Source: Nocardia sp. BMG51109 (GTDB lineage: Bacteria; Actinomycetota; Actinomycetes; Mycobacteriales; Mycobacteriaceae). From it: DNA of 64,000 nucleotides. The position numbers were made by a program, and so were the translations under genes. Below, piece after piece: positions 35,701 through 43,330 of this stretch. The first letter of the stretch is position 1, and each line of letters begins with the position of its first letter. The DNA is taken from positions 5,146,001 through 5,210,000 of the forward strand of contig NZ_JAFQ01000004.1 in assembly GCF_000526215.1 (NCBI RefSeq), given 5' to 3'. Under the pieces are notes generated by a model that saw nothing but the letters and a program-made list of their open reading frames with translations, ran no database searches and was not told where the DNA came from.

Positions 35701-36368
35701 TCGTGACCGGGACCTCCACCGACGTCGGGAAGACGGTCGTGACCGCGGCATTGGCCGCCCTCGCGCGGTCGCGCGGGCGTTCGGTGGCCGTGTGTAAACC
35801 GGCGCAGACCGGCGTGCGGCCGGGGGAGGACGGCGATCTGTCGGAGATCGCGCGGCTGGCCGGTGTCACCCGGACCCTCGAATTGGCCAGGTACCCCGAC
35901 CCTCTCGCTCCCGACACCGCGGCCCGCCGCGCCGGGCAACCGCTGCTCACGCTCGGCGAGACGGTGCGGGCCGTCGACTCGCTGGCGGATGCGGACCTCA
36001 CCCTGGTGGAGGGCGCGGGCGGATTACTCGTGCGGCTCGGCGACTTCACCGTCGTCGAACTCGCCCAGAAGCTCGCCGCCCCCGTCCTGGTCGTCGCCGC
36101 CGCCGGCCTGGGCACCCTCAACCACAGCGCACTCACCACCCGCGCCCTCGCCGCCGCGGGCATCCCGTGCGCGGGCCTGGTGATCGGATCCTGGCCCGCC
36201 GCACCGGATCTCGCCGCCGAGTGCAACCTGGCCGACCTGCCGGAGGTCACCGGCGCGGAGGTGGTCGGCGCGGTCCCCGAGGGAGCGGCCCGCCGGCACC
36301 CGGACGCGTTCGCCGAGGCCGCCCCCGGCTGGTTCCGCCCCGAGTGGCGCGAGCGCTACCTGAGCTGA
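35694..36368 (+). CDS. bioD: Dethiobiotin synthetase
   Basis: A 224-residue P-loop enzyme that carboxylates diaminopelargonate and closes the ureido ring with ATP. The P-loop is [16 protein letters not shown], followed by [11 protein letters not shown], which holds the carbamate site, and [19 protein letters not shown], the switch region. The C-terminus contains [20 protein letters not shown] 35694 is placed behind GGAGAGGA. It is last of the bioF unit; a short GCATCG/CGATGC hairpin at 36384-36400 may end the transcript. Confidence 0.95.
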   Translation: MLIVTGTSTDVGKTVVTAALAALARSRGRSVAVCKPAQTGVRPGEDGDLSEIARLAGVTRTLELARYPDPLAPDTAARRAGQPLLTLGETVRAVDSLADADLTLVEGAGGLLVRLGDFTVVELAQKLAAPVLVVAAAGLGTLNHSALTTRALAAAGIPCAGLVIGSWPAAPDLAAECNLADLPEVTGAEVVGAVPEGAARRHPDAFAEAAPGWFRPEWRERYLS

Positions 36369-36608
36369 GGGTCGTTCGCGCGGGCATCGCCGGACGATGC
36401 GGGCCGCCGTGCGAGAGCTGAGTTCGTGGGCGTGGGCGGCGTCGTTCCCGAAGAACCGGGCCGTCCGGAATTCGCTCGCGGAAGCCGTTGCCGGGGTTCC
36501 GTCCTGCCGCAGCTTGCACGGGTATCGGAGCGCCCGGACTGTGCGACGCGCCACCCGCACCGCTCGGATGCGGAACGTGTCGGTGGGCCGGTCCTACAGT
36601 GGGTGACG

Positions 36609-37754
36609 ATGTCTCCGGAGGACCGGCCCCCGTCCACCGTCGCGGACTACGACGACGCGCGGCGGCGGGCACGCCTGGCGGAAACCAGGCCGGGACACGG
36701 GTGGTTGCGGCTGCGGCGCACCCGTGTCGTGCTGACCCGGCTGTCCCTGATCCCGCTCCTGCTGCTGGTGCTGTTCGCGCAGTACCTCGCCGTCGACGTC
36801 GGCCCGGAGCGGGCCCGGCTGGCGCGCACCGAGCCGGCGGTGCTGCCGATCGCCGCCCCGGTGCCGGAGGCCCGCGGCACCGCCGTCTTCGATATGACCG
36901 GGCTGGGCACGCTGGACGCCACCGATACGGCGCGGGCGCTGCCGTCGCTGACCCGGCTGGGGTCGGTCTGGGCGGTGCGCTACGACAACACCGGTATCGA
37001 CACCAAGGTGATCAGCGATCTCATCCTCAAGGTCACCGAGGCGGCGCATATCGACAACATCGTGCTGGTCGGCCACAGCATGGGCGGGGTGATCGCGCTC
37101 GAGATCGGCCAGCGCATCCACACCGACAGCACCAAGCGACTGCAGGCGGTGCTGTTGGACTGCACGCCGGTCAATCTGGACGCGGTCCGGCCGGAAAGCC
37201 GCAATCAGGGCGAGGATCTGCTGCGCTGGGCCGGGTGGTTGCCCGGCATCCGGGAGAGTCGCGCGCTGCGCCTGCTCGTCGAGACCTATTCGCGCCGCGA
37301 CCGTTTCGTGGACAAGTCCACCCTGCCGCCGATCGTCCACCTGGAGCGGTTGCGCACCGTGGTGGGCGAGGTGCTGCGGCAGAAGGTCGGCAATCCCGAC
37401 GCCGCCAGCAACGGGCTGATCGAATCCCAGTTCCGCGCGATCGTGGCCGGCGGCGCGGTCGACGATCTGCGCGCGATGGCCAAGCCCGCCAACGGCAAGC
37501 CGCGCCCGGCGATCGCCTTCGTCCGCCCGGCCAATCCGGAGCGCGATCCGATCGTGGACGTCGAGGACAGCCACCGCGTACTCATCGACCGGGTCGGCGG
37601 CGTGGACGGGACGCTGCTGGTGACGCTCACGCGCGGGACCGGGCACGCCAATCCGGCTCAGCAGCCGTCGGCGTACAACAAGGTCATAGAGCAGCAGATC
37701 GTGCCGTTCGTCCGGCTGACCCGCAATCAGGAGCTGGTGGCGGCCGGGCGGTGA
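36609..37754 (+). CDS. Membrane-anchored alpha/beta hydrolase
   Basis: About 381 residues from ATG 36609 (GTG 36603 is possible). A cytoplasmic N-terminus rich in Arg precedes one transmembrane segment, VVLTRLSLIPLLLLVLFAQY, after which the protein lies outside. The hydrolase core has the nucleophile elbow IVLVGHSMGGVIALEIGQ, LQAVLLDCTPVNLDAV, and a late histidine in GTGHANPAQQPS. The aspartate is probably in NPERDPIVDVEDSHR. It resembles a lipase/esterase of the cell envelope; the substrate is unknown. Its 3' end overlaps the convergent bioQ gene by 28 bases. Confidence 0.75.
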   Translation: MSPEDRPPSTVADYDDARRRARLAETRPGHGWLRLRRTRVVLTRLSLIPLLLLVLFAQYLAVDVGPERARLARTEPAVLPIAAPVPEARGTAVFDMTGLGTLDATDTARALPSLTRLGSVWAVRYDNTGIDTKVISDLILKVTEAAHIDNIVLVGHSMGGVIALEIGQRIHTDSTKRLQAVLLDCTPVNLDAVRPESRNQGEDLLRWAGWLPGIRESRALRLLVETYSRRDRFVDKSTLPPIVHLERLRTVVGEVLRQKVGNPDAASNGLIESQFRAIVAGGAVDDLRAMAKPANGKPRPAIAFVRPANPERDPIVDVEDSHRVLIDRVGGVDGTLLVTLTRGTGHANPAQQPSAYNKVIEQQIVPFVRLTRNQELVAAGR

Positions 37755-38344
37755 CCGCTCCGGCGCACCCGGCCGCCCAGCAGATGCCGCACGCCCCCGA
37801 CGAACAGTTGCAGGCCGAAGTCGAAACGGTCGGTGGCGGTGGTGTTCTCGTACAGCGGCGAGGAGTCGTCGGCCAGCGCGCCGGCCGAATCCATCTGTAT
37901 CCGGGACTGCTCGTCCACGGTCTCGCCGAGCACGTAGTACAGCAGCGTATAGGCGGCCAGGTCGGCCTCCTCGCGGGTCATGCCGCCCCGGATCAGCGCC
38001 CCGGCGACGCGCTCGCGGCCCTTGCTGGTGGTCAGCCGCGAGGCGTAGGTGGCCGACACCAGTTCCGCGCCGTCGCGGTAGGCGAGCAGGCACGAGCGCA
38101 TCCGGTGCGCCAGCTCGCCGACCTGCGCGGACCAGTCGTCCTCGGCGACCGGTTCGTCCAGGGGCGCCAGGATGCGGTCGGCGACCGCGCCCAGCAGTGC
38201 CTGCTTGTTGGGGAAGTGCCAGTACAGCGCGCCGGGCTGGACGTTCAGCGACGTCGCCAGGCGGCGCATCGTGAGATCGGCCAGGCCGTACCGGTCGAGG
38301 ATGGCGACGGCGCCGTCCACGACGTCGGTGCGATGCAGCTGCAC
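37727..38344 (-). CDS. bioQ: BioQ-type TetR-family biotin regulator
   Basis: A 205-residue TetR repressor. GTG 38344 is preferred ([26 protein letters not shown] ten bases upstream); GTG or ATG codons up to 38377 would lengthen it. The helix-turn-helix is [20 protein letters not shown] followed by [11 protein letters not shown]. The C-terminal ligand domain is of TetR_C type with [19 protein letters not shown]. In mycobacteria and corynebacteria the gene divergent from bioB encodes BioQ, which represses biotin synthesis; the same position and three matching operator palindromes in this window support that identity. It probably represses itself through the shared box at 38395-38407. Confidence 0.85.
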   Translation of the reverse strand: MQLHRTDVVDGAVAILDRYGLADLTMRRLATSLNVQPGALYWHFPNKQALLGAVADRILAPLDEPVAEDDWSAQVGELAHRMRSCLLAYRDGAELVSATYASRLTTSKGRERVAGALIRGGMTREEADLAAYTLLYYVLGETVDEQSRIQMDSAGALADDSSPLYENTTATDRFDFGLQLFVGGVRHLLGGRVRRSGHRPAATSS

Positions 38345-38366
38345 TGGGCCACAATCCTTTCGTGCT

Positions 38367-38407
38367 TTGACTCGCACCCCACGCTACCCTAGCCTGAACA
38401 CCGTTCA
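38367..38407 (+). promoter_or_regulatory. bioB promoter with overlapping BioQ operator
   Basis: TTGACT (38367-38372) and TAGCCT (38390-38395) are 17 bases apart, a near-consensus promoter. The palindrome TGAAC-ACC-GTTCA (38395-38407) begins at the last base of the -10 box, so bound BioQ would block initiation. The same site lies upstream of bioQ on the other strand. Confidence 0.8.
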
Positions 38408-38451
38408 AGTCGCGCGGCCGCAGCCCGGCCGGACGAAGGGATTCCTCGCGC

Positions 38452-39471
38452 ATGACTCAGGCATCGGCCCGGACCGACACCGACATTCTGGCGATCGCTC
38501 GCGAGCAGGTGCTCGACCGCGGCGTGGGCCTCGACCGGCAGCAGGCCCTCGAGGTGCTGCGCCTCGACGACGACCGGCTCGAGCAGCTCCTGCAGCTGGC
38601 GCACGACGTGCGGATGCGGTGGTGCGGCCCGGAGGTGGAGGTCGAGGGCATCATCTCGCTCAAGACCGGCGGCTGCCCGGAGGACTGCCACTTCTGTTCG
38701 CAGTCCGGGCTCTTCGAGTCGCCGGTGCGGGCCGCGTGGCTCGACATCCCGAGCCTGGTGGAGGCCGCCAAGCAGACCGCCAAGACGGGAGCCACCGAGT
38801 TCTGCATCGTCGCGGCCGTCCGCGGCCCCGACGAGCGGCTGATGGCGCAGGTCGCCGCGGCCGTCGAGGCCATCCGCGACGAGGTCGACATCCAGGTGGC
38901 CTGCTCGCTGGGCATGCTGACCCAGGAGCAGGTCGACCGGCTGGCCGAGATGGGCGTGCACCGCTACAACCACAACCTGGAGACCGCCCGGTCGCACTTC
39001 CCGAACGTGGTCACCACGCACAGCTGGGAGGAGCGCTGGGACACGCTGCGCATGGTGCGCACGGCCGGCATGGAGGTGTGCTGCGGCGGCATCCTCGGCA
39101 TGGGCGAAACCCTGGAGCAGCGCGCCGAATTCGCCGCGCAGCTGGCCGAGTTGGAGCCCGACGAGGTGCCGCTGAACTTCCTCAACCCGCGGCCGGGCAC
39201 GCCGTTCGGCGATCTCGAGGTGCTGCCGGCGGCGGATGCGCTGCGTGCCGTCGCCGCGTTCCGGCTGGCGCTGCCGCGCACCATCCTGCGCTTCGCCGGC
39301 GGCCGCGAGATCACCCTCGGCGATCTGGGCGCCAAGCAGGGAATTCTCGGCGGTATCAACGCCGTGATCGTCGGCAACTACCTGACCACACTGGGCCGCC
39401 CGGCCGAGCACGACCTGGATCTGCTCGGCGAGTTGCAGATGCCGATCAAGGCGCTCAACGAAACCCTGTGA
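38452..39471 (+). CDS. bioB: Biotin synthase
   Basis: A 339-residue radical SAM enzyme that inserts sulfur into dethiobiotin. The 4Fe-4S cluster cysteines are C75, C79 and C82 in [17 protein letters not shown]. Ligands for the auxiliary cluster lie in [20 protein letters not shown] and further on; [14 protein letters not shown] and [14 protein letters not shown] are also conserved. ATG 38452 follows AAGGGA. Actinobacterial BioB of this type depends on the auxiliary protein BsaP, encoded about 70 bases downstream. The gene is expressed from the BioQ-controlled promoter. Confidence 0.97.
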   Translation: MTQASARTDTDILAIAREQVLDRGVGLDRQQALEVLRLDDDRLEQLLQLAHDVRMRWCGPEVEVEGIISLKTGGCPEDCHFCSQSGLFESPVRAAWLDIPSLVEAAKQTAKTGATEFCIVAAVRGPDERLMAQVAAAVEAIRDEVDIQVACSLGMLTQEQVDRLAEMGVHRYNHNLETARSHFPNVVTTHSWEERWDTLRMVRTAGMEVCCGGILGMGETLEQRAEFAAQLAELEPDEVPLNFLNPRPGTPFGDLEVLPAADALRAVAAFRLALPRTILRFAGGREITLGDLGAKQGILGGINAVIVGNYLTTLGRPAEHDLDLLGELQMPIKALNETL

Positions 39472-39542
39472 ATCAGCTCGCCGGTGAGCGCCGTCCGGCC
39501 CGGGACGGCACCGCTGCGCGGCGGGGATATCCGGTTCGGGTA

Positions 39543-39818
39543 GTGTCGGCAGCCCGGGAGCCGCACTTTTACGAGGTGGTCGTGGACATCGGAGGCATCA
39601 TCGAGGGGCGCGAGGAGCGCTACAACCCGTACACGGGTCGGCGGGTGGTAGCGGATCTGGCCGATCCGGTTCCGCCGGCCGCCGCCCTGGGCCTGGAGCC
39701 GCCGCGGTACTGCGAGCAGTGCGGGCGGCGGATGGTCGTCCAGGTGAGTCCCGACGGCTGGTGGGCGAAGTGCTCCCGGCACGGGACGATCGATTCGAAG
39801 TCCGCGGATCGGCGCTGA
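39543..39818 (+). CDS. bsaP: Biotin synthase auxiliary protein BsaP (Rv1590-like)
   Basis: About 91 residues from GTG 39543; GTG 39576 is an alternative and neither has a clear ribosome site. The C-terminal half is the conserved part: [20 protein letters not shown] then AKCSRHG, with C57, C60 and C77 as candidate iron-sulfur ligands. The N-terminal NPYTGRRVV stretch is also typical. In mycobacteria this small iron-sulfur protein, encoded after bioB, is needed for BioB activity (established knowledge). Its TGA overlaps the next ATG as TGATG. Confidence 0.88.
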   Translation: MSAAREPHFYEVVVDIGGIIEGREERYNPYTGRRVVADLADPVPPAAALGLEPPRYCEQCGRRMVVQVSPDGWWAKCSRHGTIDSKSADRR

Positions 39819-40495
39819 TGGCGCATCAGAACAGCGCCGTACCGTCCGGAGCGGCCCGCCGCGAGCTGCGCGCCGTGCTGTGGGTGGTGGTCGCCGTGCT
39901 GCTGGCCGGCGCCGTCGCCGGTGTCGTGTGGGGCCTGCTGGCGCCGGTGGAGAAGGTGGTCGTGGTGGAGCCGGGCCGGGGCTCGGTGCTGCCGGGGGAG
40001 AGCGCGCACCGGTTCGACGCGGTGGCGATCTTCGTCTGCCTCGGCGCCGTCGTCGGTCTGCTCACCGCCGCGGCGGCCTGGCGGGTGCGCCGGGTGCGTG
40101 GGCCGATGTTGCTGGGCGGCTTGCTGTTCGGATCGCTGGCCGGTGCCTGGCTGATGTCCTTCGTCGGGGATCGGGTCGCGGATCTGCTGCATCCGCATGC
40201 GCCGGATCCGCCGCTGCGGACGATCGTGGAGCTGGCGCCGAGCGTGGCGCCGTCGGAGTTCACCGGCTGGACCCAGCTGTTGGTGCAGCCGCTGGTGGCG
40301 ACGCTGGTGGTGCTCGTGCTGGCGGCGCTGAGCACCTCCGAGGATCTGGGCGCCGGCACCCGCGTCGCCGCCGACCGGGCCGACGGTGTCCGGCCCTACG
40401 CCTCCGAGGTCACCTACGGTCCGTACGGCACGCCCGTCGCGCAGAACGTGCGGTTCGGCCCGTTCGAGGGCGCGGATTCCGGTTCCACACCCTGA
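39818..40495 (+). CDS. Rv1591-like membrane protein (DUF2567 type)
   Basis: A 225-residue membrane protein overlapping bsaP by one base at TGATG. Four hydrophobic segments: LWVVVAVLLAGAVAGVVWGL, AVAIFVCLGAVVGLLTAAAA, LLGGLLFGSLAGAWLMSFVG and LLVQPLVATLVVLVLAALS. An external loop after the first helix contains VVVVEPGRGSVLPGESAHRF. It corresponds in order and type to Rv1591, which follows Rv1590 in M. tuberculosis. Function is unknown; translational coupling to bsaP may reflect co-expression rather than a biotin role. Confidence 0.8.
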   Translation: MAHQNSAVPSGAARRELRAVLWVVVAVLLAGAVAGVVWGLLAPVEKVVVVEPGRGSVLPGESAHRFDAVAIFVCLGAVVGLLTAAAAWRVRRVRGPMLLGGLLFGSLAGAWLMSFVGDRVADLLHPHAPDPPLRTIVELAPSVAPSEFTGWTQLLVQPLVATLVVLVLAALSTSEDLGAGTRVAADRADGVRPYASEVTYGPYGTPVAQNVRFGPFEGADSGSTP

Positions 40496-40579
40496 CGCCG
40501 GCTCGAAGCCGAACCGTTGCCTGAGGTTTCCCCGCGCGCCGTAGGCTGAGATCGGGTCTTCGAGGGAGAGGGTCGAGTC

Positions 40580-41116
40580 GTGGGATTCACCGGTGGCGCA
40601 CTGGTCGTCGAGGAGATCGATGCGTCGTCCTGGCGCCTGCGCGAACCTCTCGAATACCGCGGCAGGCACGAGGATTTCGTGGTCCCCGCCGGTTTCCGCA
40701 CCGATTTCGCCTCGGTGCCCCGCGTCCTGATCTGGCTGATCCCGCGCTACGGCGCCTACACCCGCGCCGCCATCCTGCACGATTACCTGCGCAGTGCCGC
40801 GGTGGTGAGCACCCCCGATGCCGACGGCCTGTTCCGCCGCGTGCTGCGCGAGGAGGGCGTCTCGATGCCGCAGCGCTGGATGATGTGGGCGGCCGTGCGG
40901 CTGGGATCGAGGCTGAAGGGCGCCACGGCAGCCGATATCGCGCTGTTCCTCCTCGTCGCGCTGCCCGCATCGATATTCCTGGTCTTCCCGGTGGCCGTCG
41001 TACAGCTGTGGCTACTCCTCTTCTGGGCGGTGGAGGCGGCCTTCTGGGCCGGCGGGCGGCTGGCCGGCCGCACCGAGGCCCCGATCCCGAGACCACGCAC
41101 GCGCCTGAGCACCTGA
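40580..41116 (+). CDS. DUF1353 domain membrane protein
   Basis: A 178-residue protein from GTG 40580, behind GGGAGAGGG. The first 110 residues are the DUF1353 domain, recognised by VVPAGFRTDFASVPRVLIW and YTRAAILHDYLRSA; the domain is otherwise found in phage tail-assembly regions. Residues 120-155 are a long hydrophobic hairpin (IALFLLVALPASIFLVFPVA and VVQLWLLLFWAVEAAFWAGG), so this version is membrane-bound. A TAGGCT -10 box lies near 40541. No phage genes are close, so it is a domesticated or host-type copy. Function is unknown. Confidence 0.8.
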   Translation: MGFTGGALVVEEIDASSWRLREPLEYRGRHEDFVVPAGFRTDFASVPRVLIWLIPRYGAYTRAAILHDYLRSAAVVSTPDADGLFRRVLREEGVSMPQRWMMWAAVRLGSRLKGATAADIALFLLVALPASIFLVFPVAVVQLWLLLFWAVEAAFWAGGRLAGRTEAPIPRPRTRLST

Positions 41117-41187
41117 CCCGAAAATCACTCGCGGCCGCCGGATCTCGGCGCTACGGTGCGTACGGCCGGAGCGAAAGGAGGTCGGCG

Positions 41188-41370
41188 ATGGGCAAGGTAC
41201 CCCGTTCGGTGCGGGCGCGAGACGGCGCGGCGGGGGCGCAGTCGGCCGAGCGCGCCGATCTCGCCGCCTGGCGCCGCCGGCACGAACTGCGCAGATCCAA
41301 TGCGGCGCAACCGGTTCCGAGTAAGCGGCGCTACCGTCGCACGCCCAAGCACCGCCACGACGAGCGCTGA
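41188..41370 (+). CDS. Small basic protein with near-perfect Shine-Dalgarno
   Basis: A 60-residue, strongly basic protein (MGKVPRSVRARDGAAGAQSA at the start; SKRRYRRTPKHRHDER at the end). ATG 41188 is preceded by AAAGGAGGT at seven bases, the best ribosome site I saw in the window, and this is the main reason to accept the gene. No domain is recognised; the charge suggests nucleic-acid or ribosome binding, which is inference only. It lies between the DUF1353 gene and the convergent nrtR gene. Confidence 0.65.
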   Translation: MGKVPRSVRARDGAAGAQSAERADLAAWRRRHELRRSNAAQPVPSKRRYRRTPKHRHDER

Positions 41371-41412
41371 ACCGCGTCGCGGCGGCCGGGCGGCGGTTCG
41401 CGGGTGCGGAGT

Positions 41413-42183
41413 TCACGCGCGGGGGCGCAGGGCCGCGAATTCGTCGGTGACGCGGAGGCCGTCGTCGGTGAAGCGGTAGACCGCGGCGGGGCGGCCGCCC
41501 GATTTTCCCGGTGAGGCGGTGTCGCCGGTGGGGGTGATCACCTTGCGGCGGCTGAGGACTCGCTGCAGGTTCGTGGTGTCCACCTCGTAACCCAGGGACG
41601 CGCAATAGATTTCGCGCAGGGTCGACATGGTGAACCGGGACGGGGCCAGGGCGAAGGCGATATTCGTGTAGGAGAGCTTCGAGGCCAGGCGGGTGCGGGC
41701 GTGGTCGGCGACCGTCCCGTGGTCGAACGACATGTGCGGCAGTGCGGAGACCGGATGCCAGCGGGTGTCGTCGGGCAGCCGCGGATCGGCGGTCAGCGGG
41801 ACCAGGCCGAGATAGGCCGACGCGATGCGGCGCGGGCCGGGGACCCGGCACGGATCGCTGAACACCGACAGCTGCTCGATATGCCACAGCTCGCGCACGT
41901 CCACCTTCTCCGCGAGCTGGCGGCGGGCAGACACGTCGAGGTCCTCGTCGTCGCGCAGGCGGCCGCCGGGTAGCGACCAGGTGCCGGTCTGCGGCTCCAT
42001 GGCTCGCTCCCACAGCAGGACCGCCAGTTCGGTATGCCAGCCCTCCGCGCACCGCGCCAACTGCGGATCGACCGGCGCACTGTCGCCGCGACCTGCGGAG
42101 ACGGTGTCGGGAAAGCGACGAACCTGGAACACCGCGGTGAGCGATTCGTGAATGGTGCTACCATAGGCCACGTTTTCGATCAT
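41413..42183 (-). CDS. nrtR: NrtR-type regulator of NAD synthesis (degenerate Nudix plus winged helix)
   Basis: A 256-residue two-domain regulator from ATG 42183 (GTG 42171 is an alternative). The N-terminal Nudix-fold domain has LAVLLWERAMEPQTGTWSLP and GGRLRDDEDLDVSARRQLAE-KVDV; the catalytic REUxEE element reads RQLAEK, so hydrolase activity is probably lost. The C-terminal winged helix contains TLREIYCASLGYEVDTTNLQ, RVLSRRKVITPTG and GRPAAVYRFTDDGL. NrtR proteins bind ADP-ribose or NAD-related ligands and repress NAD genes; the divergent neighbour is nadA, and a palindrome spans the start. It corresponds in position to Rv1593c. Confidence 0.88.
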   Translation of the reverse strand: MIENVAYGSTIHESLTAVFQVRRFPDTVSAGRGDSAPVDPQLARCAEGWHTELAVLLWERAMEPQTGTWSLPGGRLRDDEDLDVSARRQLAEKVDVRELWHIEQLSVFSDPCRVPGPRRIASAYLGLVPLTADPRLPDDTRWHPVSALPHMSFDHGTVADHARTRLASKLSYTNIAFALAPSRFTMSTLREIYCASLGYEVDTTNLQRVLSRRKVITPTGDTASPGKSGGRPAAVYRFTDDGLRVTDEFAALRPRA

Positions 42184-42194
42184 AAGTCGAAAAC
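42172..42194. promoter_or_regulatory. NrtR operator between nrtR and nadA
   Basis: Perfect 8-bp arms GTTTTCGA (42172-42179) and TCGAAAAC (42187-42194), spacer TCATAAG. The site covers the proposed start codon of nrtR and lies 53 bases before nadA. Its position allows one repressor to control both directions. Confidence 0.75.
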
Positions 42195-42246
42195 TGCGTG
42201 GATGCGAATCGGCGAGCTGCCGAGCGCATGAGGAAGGAGCCATGCC

Positions 42247-43287
42247 ATGGCGACTATGACGTCTGCCGGGCACGTCACGGACGGTCCCACGGGGTTCACG
42301 GGAGTGGACGCCACCCCGGAATGGGCGCAGGAGATCCGGCGCCTGGCGCGCGAGCGCAACGCGACCATCCTGGCGCACAACTATCAGCTGCCCGAGATCC
42401 AGGACGTGGCAGACCACGTCGGCGACTCGCTGGCGCTGTCCCGCATCGCCGCCGAGGCGCCCGAGGACACCATCGTGTTCTGCGGTGTGCACTTCATGGC
42501 GGAGACGGCCAAGATCCTCAGCCCCGACAAGACGGTGCTGATCCCCGACCAGCGGGCCGGCTGCTCGCTGGCCGACTCCGTATCGGCCGACGAACTGCGC
42601 GCGTGGAAGGCCGAACATCCGGGCGCCGTGGTGGTGTCGTACGTGAACACCACGGCCGCGGTGAAGGCGCTGACCGACATCTGCTGCACCTCGTCGAACG
42701 CCGTCGACGTGGTGGCCTCCATCGATCCGGAGCGCGAGGTGCTGTTCCTGCCCGACCAGTTCCTCGGCGCCCACGTCAAGCGCGTGACCGGCCGCGAGAA
42801 CATACACATCTGGGCCGGTGAATGCCATGTGCACGCCGGCATCAACGGCGACGAGCTGACCGAGCAGGCGCACCGGAACCCGGACGCCGACCTGTTCGTC
42901 CATCCCGAATGCGGGTGTGCCACCTCGGCGCTGTATCTGGCCGGCGCGGGCGCCTTCCCGGCCGACCGGGTGCACATCCTGTCCACCGGCGGCATGGTCG
43001 ACGCCGCCAAGGCGGTGCGGACCGAGCGGGGCGGATCCAGCCGGGTCCTGGTCGCCACCGAGATCGGCATGCTGCACCAGTTGCGCAGGGCCGCACCGGG
43101 AATCGACTTCCAAGCGGTCAACGACCGGGCGTCGTGCAAGTACATGAAGATGATCACCCCGGCGGCGCTGCTGCGCTGCCTGACCGACAACCGCGACGAG
43201 GTGCACGTCGACGCCGACACCGCCGCGCTGGCCCGCGAGTCGGTGCGGCGGATGATCTCCCTGGGCAACCCCGGCGGTGGCGAGTGA
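42247..43287 (+). CDS. nadA: Quinolinate synthase A
   Basis: A 346-residue iron-sulfur enzyme that condenses iminoaspartate with dihydroxyacetone phosphate to quinolinate. Motifs: [40 protein letters not shown] with the first cluster cysteine, [26 protein letters not shown] with the second, and [14 protein letters not shown] with the third. Start ATG 42247 has AAGGAG 9-10 bases upstream. It is the first gene of nadA-nadB-nadC and sits behind the NrtR operator. The order matches Rv1594-Rv1596. Confidence 0.97.
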   Translation: MATMTSAGHVTDGPTGFTGVDATPEWAQEIRRLARERNATILAHNYQLPEIQDVADHVGDSLALSRIAAEAPEDTIVFCGVHFMAETAKILSPDKTVLIPDQRAGCSLADSVSADELRAWKAEHPGAVVVSYVNTTAAVKALTDICCTSSNAVDVVASIDPEREVLFLPDQFLGAHVKRVTGRENIHIWAGECHVHAGINGDELTEQAHRNPDADLFVHPECGCATSALYLAGAGAFPADRVHILSTGGMVDAAKAVRTERGGSSRVLVATEIGMLHQLRRAAPGIDFQAVNDRASCKYMKMITPAALLRCLTDNRDEVHVDADTAALARESVRRMISLGNPGGGE

Positions 43288-43330
43288 ACGGGATCCGCGC
43301 CCGTCGAGTACGCCGCGGCGGTGCGAGCCG

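Noticed and set aside
40580..41116. DUF1353 gene as evidence of a prophage
   Set aside because: The domain occurs in phage, but this copy has a membrane hairpin, sits among conserved chromosomal genes and has no phage neighbours, integrase or attachment repeats.
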